Origin: Natronobacterium texcoconense
GTDB taxonomy: Archaea > Halobacteriota > Halobacteria > Halobacteriales > Natrialbaceae
Reading direction: 5' to 3'
DNA length: 64,000 nucleotides
NCBI RefSeq assembly: GCF_900104065.1
Contig: NZ_FNLC01000002.1
Span: 912,995-976,994, forward strand
Of the stretch, positions 58,402-64,000 are shown piece after piece. Each line of letters opens with the position of its first letter. The stretch's first letter is position 1. The position numbers were made by a program, and so were the translations under genes. The notes beneath the pieces are model-generated. The model did no database searches and had not been told where the DNA came from. It saw nothing but the letters and a program-made list of their open reading frames with translations.

Positions 58402-59355
58402 ATGAGCCACGAGATACTGGTCGCCGGCGAGACGCTGATCGACTTCCTCCCCGAGGAACCCGGTCCGATCTCGAGCGTCGAGGGATTCGATCGGCGACCC
58501 GGTGGCGCGCCAGCGAACGTCGCCGTGGCACTCTCGCGACTCGAGCGGACGCCGCTGTTCTGGACGCGCGTGGGCGAGGACCCCTTCGGGCAGTACCTCC
58601 TGGAGACGCTCGAGGAGCAGGGTCTCCCGGATCGCTTCTTCGAGACCGATCCGGCGGCGAAGACGAGTCTGGCGTTCGTCACCCACGACGAGACCGGCGA
58701 CCGGGAGTTCTCGTTCTACCGCGACGGGACGGCCGATACCCGACTCGAGCCTGGTCGGATCGACGACGAGACGCTGGCAGAGTGCGAGTGGGTCCACGCT
58801 GGCGGCGTGACGCTCTCGAACGGTCGCTCGCGGGAGGCGACGCTGGATCTGCTCGAGCGGGCCGCCGAGCGGGGGTGTACGGTCTCGTTCGATCCGAACG
58901 AGCGACCGGAACTGTGGCCGGATGTGGAGACCTATCGGTCGGTCGTCCGCGAGGCGCTGGCGAACGTCGACGTGCTGAAAGCCACCGTGGGTGAACTCGA
59001 GCGGCTGGGTTTTGCCGGCGACTCACCCGAAGCGATCGCACGGGACGCGATGGAAGCGGGTCCAGCGGCCGTATTCGTCACCCGTGGCGACGCAGGTGCG
59101 ATCGCCGTCGCCGACGGCGGAGGTGAGTGGGAGGGAGTCGCGAGCCATCGCGGATTCGATCCGGACGTCGTCGATACGACCGGTGCGGGAGATGCGTTCG
59201 TCGCCGGTACGATCGCAGGACTGTCCGATGGGCGAGGCCTCGAGGAGACGCTCGCGTTCGCGAACGCGGTCGGGGCCGAGGCGACGACGGCAGCCGGTGC
59301 GATGGCGGCGCTACCGGATCGTGCGGGCGTGACGTCGCTTACGGACGGGCGATAG
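58402..59355 (+). CDS. PfkB family sugar kinase
   Basis: A 317-residue ribokinase-fold (PfkB) kinase, probably a fructokinase or 2-keto-3-deoxygluconate-type kinase. ILVAGETLIDFLPEE starts the domain, RRPGGAPANVAVALSRL is the substrate-binding loop, FDPNERPELWP is a mid motif, and DTTGAGDAFVAG carries the catalytic aspartate and anion hole. It lies 1.1 kb before the trmB gene and sugar ABC transporter, which fits a sugar uptake and phosphorylation role. The stop abuts the stop of the convergent gene. Confidence 0.9.
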   Translation: MSHEILVAGETLIDFLPEEPGPISSVEGFDRRPGGAPANVAVALSRLERTPLFWTRVGEDPFGQYLLETLEEQGLPDRFFETDPAAKTSLAFVTHDETGDREFSFYRDGTADTRLEPGRIDDETLAECEWVHAGGVTLSNGRSREATLDLLERAAERGCTVSFDPNERPELWPDVETYRSVVREALANVDVLKATVGELERLGFAGDSPEAIARDAMEAGPAAVFVTRGDAGAIAVADGGGEWEGVASHRGFDPDVVDTTGAGDAFVAGTIAGLSDGRGLEETLAFANAVGAEATTAAGAMAALPDRAGVTSLTDGR

Positions 59356-60174
59356 TCAGGCCGCCGACTCGTCGAAGACGAAAAAGCGTTCGTTACACGC
59401 GGGACAGAGCAGTTTTTCGGAGGGTGTCTTCCCGACCGGCGTCGCCTCGCCACAGCAACTCGCCTGGCTGACGGTCAACTCCCCGTCACAGAGCGGACAC
59501 TCGGCCAGCAGCGACCGGAGCGGTCGACCGGCAGCGCGGCGGACCGCCGCGTCGTCGACGCGGGACTCGAGTGCGCACACGGCGGCGAGTTCGGCGACGG
59601 CGACTCCCCGACGGAGCGTCACCGGGGGCCCGGCGTCGCTCTCGAGGACGAGTTGCGAGCGGTCCCAGACGCGACTCGTCTTCGCCTCGATAGACGATGG
59701 AGTCAGGTCGTCGGCGACGCCCGCGAGCGTCTCGAGGTCGACGTCGCGCAACGACGTCATCTCCTCGCGCCAGTCGTCCCGGAACTCGGACTCGAGGCGG
59801 AGTTGCTCGCCTTCCGGGAGGACGACGCCGGACTCTACGAGTTCGGCGAGGACCGTCTCGCCGCTCGGTCCGGTTTCGTCGACCGATCCCGACAGCGAAC
59901 CGGGATCGGAGCCACCGTCGTGGTCGAACGCCTCGACCGGGAGCGCCGCGGCGAGCCGAGGGGCAAACCGGGGTGTGTACGGGACGACGTACCCCCGAAG
60001 GAGGATACCAGCAGTGCCGACGACGCCGATGGCTGCCGCGAGAAGCCACTGCCCGAGAACTGCAACGACGGCGACGGGAACGGTGAGCAGGAGACCGTTC
60101 GTGACCGTACACGGCCAGCAGCGGTTCTCGCCGGTGTACTCCGGCCGGCGAACCCGCTCGAGCGAATCGATCAT
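59356..60174 (-). CDS. Uncharacterised membrane protein with zinc-ribbon end
   Basis: A 272-residue haloarchaeal protein. Two membrane spans (about 28-48 and 50-68) follow a CWPCTV motif near the N-terminus. A soluble middle domain contains FRDDWREEMTSLRDVDLETLAG. The C-terminal 50 residues hold CPLCDG, CCG and CPACNERFF cysteine pairs that look like a zinc ribbon. I do not recognise a function. Its TGA (59358-59356) begins on the base right after the TAG of the PfkB gene, so there is no room for a terminator between them. Confidence 0.75.
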   Translation of the reverse strand: MIDSLERVRRPEYTGENRCWPCTVTNGLLLTVPVAVVAVLGQWLLAAAIGVVGTAGILLRGYVVPYTPRFAPRLAAALPVEAFDHDGGSDPGSLSGSVDETGPSGETVLAELVESGVVLPEGEQLRLESEFRDDWREEMTSLRDVDLETLAGVADDLTPSSIEAKTSRVWDRSQLVLESDAGPPVTLRRGVAVAELAAVCALESRVDDAAVRRAAGRPLRSLLAECPLCDGELTVSQASCCGEATPVGKTPSEKLLCPACNERFFVFDESAA

Positions 60175-60420
60175 ACGGCGTGAATTTCAAACGAACCGCC
60201 TTGAGTGTAGCGCCAGCGATACTCTTTTTTACGGCAGGTGTTATTTCCTGTCACGAATGATCGAGACGGAGACATACGGACGACGACTGCGTGACGCGTC
60301 GTCGCGAGCGGGCCCTGGTTCCCGGCTCTTCCGTCGAACTCCCGCCCCGAATCGCCACTTCTCCGGTCGTCTCGGCTGGCGTGGTCGAACACTCTCGCCG
60401 TCCTCGAGGCGGTGATCACC

Positions 60421-61497
60421 ATGGACAGAACGGAACTCACCGAGACGCTCGAGGATGCGGGACTCTCACCCTACCAGGCCGACGCGTTCGTGACGTTACT
60501 GGAACTCGGCTCCGCGTCGGCGACCGACGTCGCCCAGGCCAGTTCGGTCCCCGACCCACGGATCTACGACGTGTTGCGCGGCCTCGAGGAGGAAGGCTAC
60601 GTCGAGACCTACGAGCAGGACAGTCTGCACGCGCGGGCCCACGATCCGGCAGACGTGCTCGCGGATCTGCGAACGCGGGCCAACCGGTTCGAGACCGCGG
60701 CCGACGAAATCGAAGACCGCTGGAGTCGACCGGACCTCGAGGAGCACAAGGTCAGCATCGTCAAACGGCTCGATACTGTGCTGACGCGGGCCGACGAGTT
60801 GATCCGTTCGGCCACGAACCAGGTCCAGATCGGGCTGACGCCACACCAGTTCGCCGACCTCGAGGACGCACTCGAGGAAGCGACCGAGAACGGTGTCGAC
60901 GTCAAGGTCTGTCTGTTCCCGTCGCTGGGGAGCGATCCGTCGCTTCCGGGCGACGACGTACTTGCCCGGACGTGTACGGAGGCGCGCCATCGTGCCATCC
61001 CGTCCCCGTTCGTCGCGCTAATCGACCGGTCCTGGACGTGTTTCTCGCCCCACGGGGGGTCAACCAACGAGTACGGCGTCATCGTCAACGACCGAACCCA
61101 CGCGTACGTCTTCAACTGGTACTTCCAGACCTGTCTCTGGGAGGTCCACGAGACGATCTACTCCTCTCGCAGCGACGAACCGCCGATCACCTACGTCGAC
61201 CTCCGGCACTGTCTCCGCGACGTCGTCCCGCTGCTCGAGGGGGGACACGAGATCGAGGCGACGATTCGGGGCTTCGAGACGGGCACCGGCCACGGGGTGA
61301 CTCAGCGTGGACGGATCGTCGACGTCACCTACGCCGGCATTTCGGCGAGCGACGATCGGGGAGCGCCGCTTTCGCAACTGGCGGGCGAGGCGTCACTGAC
61401 GCTGGCCACCGACGACGAAACGTACACCGTCGGCGGCTGGGGAGCGATGATCGAGGACTTCGAGGCGACCCGGATCACGATCGAATCGATCGACTAA
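60421..61497 (+). CDS. trmB: TrmB family sugar-sensing transcription regulator
   Basis: A 358-residue TrmB regulator. The N-terminal winged helix (about 5-75) reads LSPYQADAFVTLLELGSASATDVAQAS and IYDVLRGLEEEGYV. A coiled linker leads to the C-terminal sugar-binding (TrmB effector) domain from about 105 to the end. TrmB proteins bind maltose, trehalose or glucose and control sugar transport and central metabolism. ATG 60421 is preferred because GGTGATC, a match to the 16S rRNA 3' end, lies three bases upstream. The neighbouring ABC transporter is the likely target. Confidence 0.93.
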   Translation: MDRTELTETLEDAGLSPYQADAFVTLLELGSASATDVAQASSVPDPRIYDVLRGLEEEGYVETYEQDSLHARAHDPADVLADLRTRANRFETAADEIEDRWSRPDLEEHKVSIVKRLDTVLTRADELIRSATNQVQIGLTPHQFADLEDALEEATENGVDVKVCLFPSLGSDPSLPGDDVLARTCTEARHRAIPSPFVALIDRSWTCFSPHGGSTNEYGVIVNDRTHAYVFNWYFQTCLWEVHETIYSSRSDEPPITYVDLRHCLRDVVPLLEGGHEIEATIRGFETGTGHGVTQRGRIVDVTYAGISASDDRGAPLSQLAGEASLTLATDDETYTVGGWGAMIEDFEATRITIESID

Positions 61498-61621
61498 CTG
61501 CCGCGACCGTTTTCGGACGCAGTGCTGGACGTATCGGCTGTTGCTTTCCCTCGAGTAGCGGTCGCTCTACCGTCGTCTCGCCGCCCTACCGCAAAACCCA
61601 CCGTATTAACTACACCTGTTG

Positions 61622-61643
61622 TACTTGATCATTAAGTATAAAT
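61622..61643 (+). promoter_or_regulatory. TrmB-like operator overlapping the transporter TATA box
   Basis: TACTTGATCATTAAGTA (61622-61638) is a perfect TACTT/AAGTA inverted repeat with a 7-base centre. It resembles the TACT-N7/8-GAGTA site described for Halobacterium TrmB, with A for G. The following AAGTATAAAT (61634-61643) is a TATA box about 28 bases before ATG 61669. Confidence 0.55.
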
Positions 61644-61668
61644 ATGAAAGACTCTCAAACTACCTGTT

Positions 61669-63135
61669 ATGAGTGAGAAACACTCACAGGGGAATGGACA
61701 GCGGAAATCGAGCGTTTCACGCCGAACGTTCGTCAAGGCAGCCGGTGTGAGCGGTGCAACGGTGAGCCTCGCCGGATGTATCTACGGCGACGGCGCCGAG
61801 GCCTCGGCCGACGCCGTGACGCTCGGCCTGGATCCGAACATGGTTTCGGAGGTCGGTGACGAGTTCGTCGACCTGCTCCACGAGAACGGAGCGGACGGCA
61901 TCGAGATCGAACTCCAGTCGGGTGCCGAAGACACCGGTGAACGACGGGACACCTACACGCAACTGCTCCAGGCGGAAGAGACCGAACCGGACCTGCTCCT
62001 GATGGACAACGGCTGGGTGAACGTCTTCATCCAGCGCGGCGACATCGAGAACCTCAGCGACCACCTCGACGACGACGCGCTCTCGAGAGTGGAGGACGAC
62101 TACTTCGAGGCGTTTACCGCGACGGCACGGGAGCCCGAGACCGACGACCTGTACGGGATTCCGATCTTCCCGGACTACCCGACGATGCAGTACCGCAAGG
62201 ACTACGCTCGGGAAGCAGGCTACGACGAAGACGATTTCGAGGAGTGGGCCACCGAGCCGATGACCTGGCAAGAGTGGGCCGAGGTTACGGAGGAGATCGT
62301 CGAGGCCTCCGACGCCGACTACGGCCTCGCCACCCAGTGGGACATCTACGAGGGAACTGCCTGCTGTACGTGGAACGAGGTCATGTCCTCGTTCGGCGGC
62401 GCCTACTTCGGCGGCTTCGACAACCTCTTCGGACCGGTCGGCGACCGGCCCGTGACCGTCGACGAACCCGAGTTCGTCGAGGGCCTCGAGATGATGCGGA
62501 CGTTCGTCGCGGACGAACACGACGACTACACGAACGACGACTACCCGCTCGGACTCGCGACCTCGGATATCACGTCCTGGATGGAAGAAGACGCCCGCGA
62601 AGCGATCCTCAACGGCAGCGCGGTGATGCAGCGCAACTGGCCGTACGCCATCAACCAGAACGTCGGCGACGACGAGGACCTGCTCGACGTCGACGACTAC
62701 GGGGCGATGCCGATTCCCTACGGCGTCAGCGAAGACGAGGCCGCCCAACCCGGTACCGGCGGAACGACCGCCGCGCTCGGTGGCTGGCACATGACGCTGA
62801 ACCCACACTCCGAGCGCAAGGAAGAGGCAACCCAGGTCCTGCAGGCAATGATGGAAGATAGCTTCAACCTCGACATGTTCGAACTCTGGGGGTGGGTTCC
62901 GCCGAAGCCGGACCTCTTCGACGCCGAAGAAGCGGAAGCAATCGATCCGATGGGCGAGTACATGGACACACTGCGCGTGGCCGGTGAGAACGCGATGCCA
63001 CGCCCCGTAACGACGGTCTGGCCCGATCAGGCGACGCTCATCGCCGAGGAAGTCAACAACGCAGTCGCCGGGGACAAAGCGCCCGACGAAGCGGCTGCTG
63101 ACCTCCAGGGCGGCCTCGAGGACATCGAAGGGTAA
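61669..63135 (+). CDS. Sugar ABC transporter substrate-binding lipoprotein
   Basis: A 488-residue MalE-type extracellular binding protein. The N-terminus carries a Tat motif (SRRTFVKAAG) and a lipobox, LAGC, at about residues 35-38, so it is a Tat lipoprotein. QLLQAEETEPDLLLMDNGW and GIPIFPDYPTMQYRKDYAREAG are the typical domain-closing strands, and GGTTAALGGWHMTLN follows. The preferred sugar is unknown. It is the first gene of an ABC operon behind a TrmB-like operator and is followed two bases later by the permease gene. Confidence 0.93.
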   Translation: MSEKHSQGNGQRKSSVSRRTFVKAAGVSGATVSLAGCIYGDGAEASADAVTLGLDPNMVSEVGDEFVDLLHENGADGIEIELQSGAEDTGERRDTYTQLLQAEETEPDLLLMDNGWVNVFIQRGDIENLSDHLDDDALSRVEDDYFEAFTATAREPETDDLYGIPIFPDYPTMQYRKDYAREAGYDEDDFEEWATEPMTWQEWAEVTEEIVEASDADYGLATQWDIYEGTACCTWNEVMSSFGGAYFGGFDNLFGPVGDRPVTVDEPEFVEGLEMMRTFVADEHDDYTNDDYPLGLATSDITSWMEEDAREAILNGSAVMQRNWPYAINQNVGDDEDLLDVDDYGAMPIPYGVSEDEAAQPGTGGTTAALGGWHMTLNPHSERKEEATQVLQAMMEDSFNLDMFELWGWVPPKPDLFDAEEAEAIDPMGEYMDTLRVAGENAMPRPVTTVWPDQATLIAEEVNNAVAGDKAPDEAAADLQGGLEDIEG

Positions 63136-63137
63136 GG

Positions 63138-64000
63138 ATGGGGACCGAAGAACGGACGGCCGGCCCGGTTCGCGAGACGAACCGGTCGGGCCCACTCGTC
63201 GCGTTCACTCGCTGGATGGAGAACCTCGGCGAGACGGGGTTTGCCTACCTGCTGTTGACGCCGGTGTTTCTCCTCCTGACGGCGATCGCGCTGTATCCGC
63301 TGTTGCGGACGTTCGAGCTGTCGCTGTACCAGAACGTGCTGTCGGATCCGGAGTTCGTCGGCTTCCAGAACTACGTCGCGCTGTTTACCGGCGAGGCCGA
63401 CGCCCGGATGCCCGGAACGACGACGTTCCTGCCCGACGTGAGCACCAGCGGGAGTTTTCCGTTCGTCCACGTCGACGGCTGGCTCCGAAGCGCACTCGCC
63501 GTGACGCTGCTCTTCACCATCGTCAGCGTCTTCTTCGAGACGATCATCGGCTTCGGACAGGCACTGGTTCTGGATCAGGACTTTCGCGGCCGTCGCTGGG
63601 TCCGCGCCGCGATCATCATCCCGTGGGCGATCCCGATCGTCATCCAGGGGATGATCTTCTACCTGATGTTCCACCCCAGCACCGGATTCATGACGGAGTA
63701 TCTGGCTAACTGGGGGCTGGTCGCGGAGAACAACACGCTCAACGATCCGGCGAGTTCGCTGTTGATCGTCATCGTCGCCGACATCTGGAAAACGACGGCG
63801 TTCATGGCGTTGCTCATCCTCGCCGGCCTCCAGAGCATCGACCGGAGCCTCTACGACGTCGCGAAGGTCGCTGGCGCGAGCAAGTGGCAGCAGTTCAAGC
63901 TGATCACGTTCCCGCTGGTGCTGCCAGCACTGGGAATCGCCGTGCTGTTCCGGATGCTCGACGCGATGCGAGTCTACGGGCTCATCGACTCCGTCTCGAA
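63138..64000 (+). CDS. Sugar ABC transporter permease (MalF-type), 3' end outside window
   Basis: The first 287 codons of a MalF-type permease. Residues 1-30 are cytoplasmic; the first span is at about 31-55 (GFAYLLLTPVFLLLTAIALYP). A periplasmic loop follows, then further spans. The EAA-type motif YDVAKVAGASKWQQFKLITFP near residue 240, split here as YDVAKVAGAS and FKLITFPLVLP, contacts the ATPase. ATG 63138 lies two bases after the binding-protein stop, with GGTAAGG acting as its ribosome-binding site. The gene continues past the window edge. Confidence 0.92.
   Translation, partial: MGTEERTAGPVRETNRSGPLVAFTRWMENLGETGFAYLLLTPVFLLLTAIALYPLLRTFELSLYQNVLSDPEFVGFQNYVALFTGEADARMPGTTTFLPDVSTSGSFPFVHVDGWLRSALAVTLLFTIVSVFFETIIGFGQALVLDQDFRGRRWVRAAIIIPWAIPIVIQGMIFYLMFHPSTGFMTEYLANWGLVAENNTLNDPASSLLIVIVADIWKTTAFMALLILAGLQSIDRSLYDVAKVAGASKWQQFKLITFPLVLPALGIAVLFRMLDAMRVYGLIDSVS

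Noticed and set aside
60257-60415. A 52-residue frame before trmB with an ATG start
   Set aside because: It is arginine- and serine-rich without conserved pattern, overlaps the trmB ribosome-binding site, and looks like chance reading of leader sequence.

Overview
The window is one continuous piece of chromosome from a haloarchaeon, probably of the Natrialbales type (the genus is a guess). The evidence is a GC-rich sequence rich in GAC/GTC codons, strongly acidic proteins, TATA-like boxes about 28 bases before ATG or GTG (leaderless transcription), Tat-dependent lipoproteins, a PGF-CTERM surface protein, haloarchaea-only families (DUF5789, DUF5788, DUF7521-like), and archaeal information genes (Spt5, SecE, aEF1B, L21e, RpoF, KsgA, NreA). 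About 75 genes are supported. I see no rRNA, tRNA, CRISPR array, insertion sequence or phage genes.

Layout. 0-6.3 kb: edge of a VapB-like antitoxin gene, aglJ-like glycosyltransferase, DUF5789 and ribbon-helix-helix proteins, GH15 glucosidase, HtrA protease, secE-spt5. 6.5-12.7 kb: tandem C2H2 zinc-finger protein, PHP protein, a tightly overlapped DNA-repair operon (DUF5788, polX, Mut7-C RNase), an AN1 zinc finger-rhomboid protease fusion, endonuclease V. 12.7-13.56 kb: 830 bases without genes but full of repeats. 13.6-25 kb: SDR oxidoreductase, FAD oxidoreductase, MATE exporter, tautomerase, two HTH regulators, ArsA/Get3 ATPase, aminotransferase, CinA, membrane hydrolase, lipoprotein-sorting-like protein. 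25-32 kb: membrane and surface proteins, including a PGF-CTERM protein and a membrane-spanning regulator that share the same outer domain. 32-38.8 kb: DUF302, AI-2E family transporter, NreA, Na+/H+ antiporter with RCK domains, DoxX.

38.9-57.3 kb is the archaeal translation neighbourhood (HVO_2753-like zinc finger, aEF1B, L21e, RpoF, DUF655, KsgA, HemK2, split MetE). It is interrupted by a tripartite tricarboxylate transporter (tctABC), an MFS transporter, a metallo-beta-lactamase-fold protein, a cystathionine gamma-synthase-like enzyme, an HTH/membrane gene pair and a mechanosensitive channel. 57.3-64 kb ends with a sugar module: PfkB kinase, a TrmB regulator, and the start of a sugar ABC transporter whose promoter carries a TrmB-like operator overlapping the TATA box.

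The most interesting unexplained structure is non-coding. Two copies of an 80-base end-to-end palindromic element (12836-12917 and 48164-48243) keep their ends and loop while the central stem has changed on both sides. A third element of similar design with CTATAG ends (31888-31973) supplies the last codons and stop of a small secreted protein. The 12.7-13.5 kb island also holds a 78-base tandem duplication and an inverted pair of a 21-base motif. Three convergent gene pairs abut or overlap exactly at their stop codons. I found no clear new multi-gene system; the paired DUF7345-like surface protein and membrane regulator is the best candidate.
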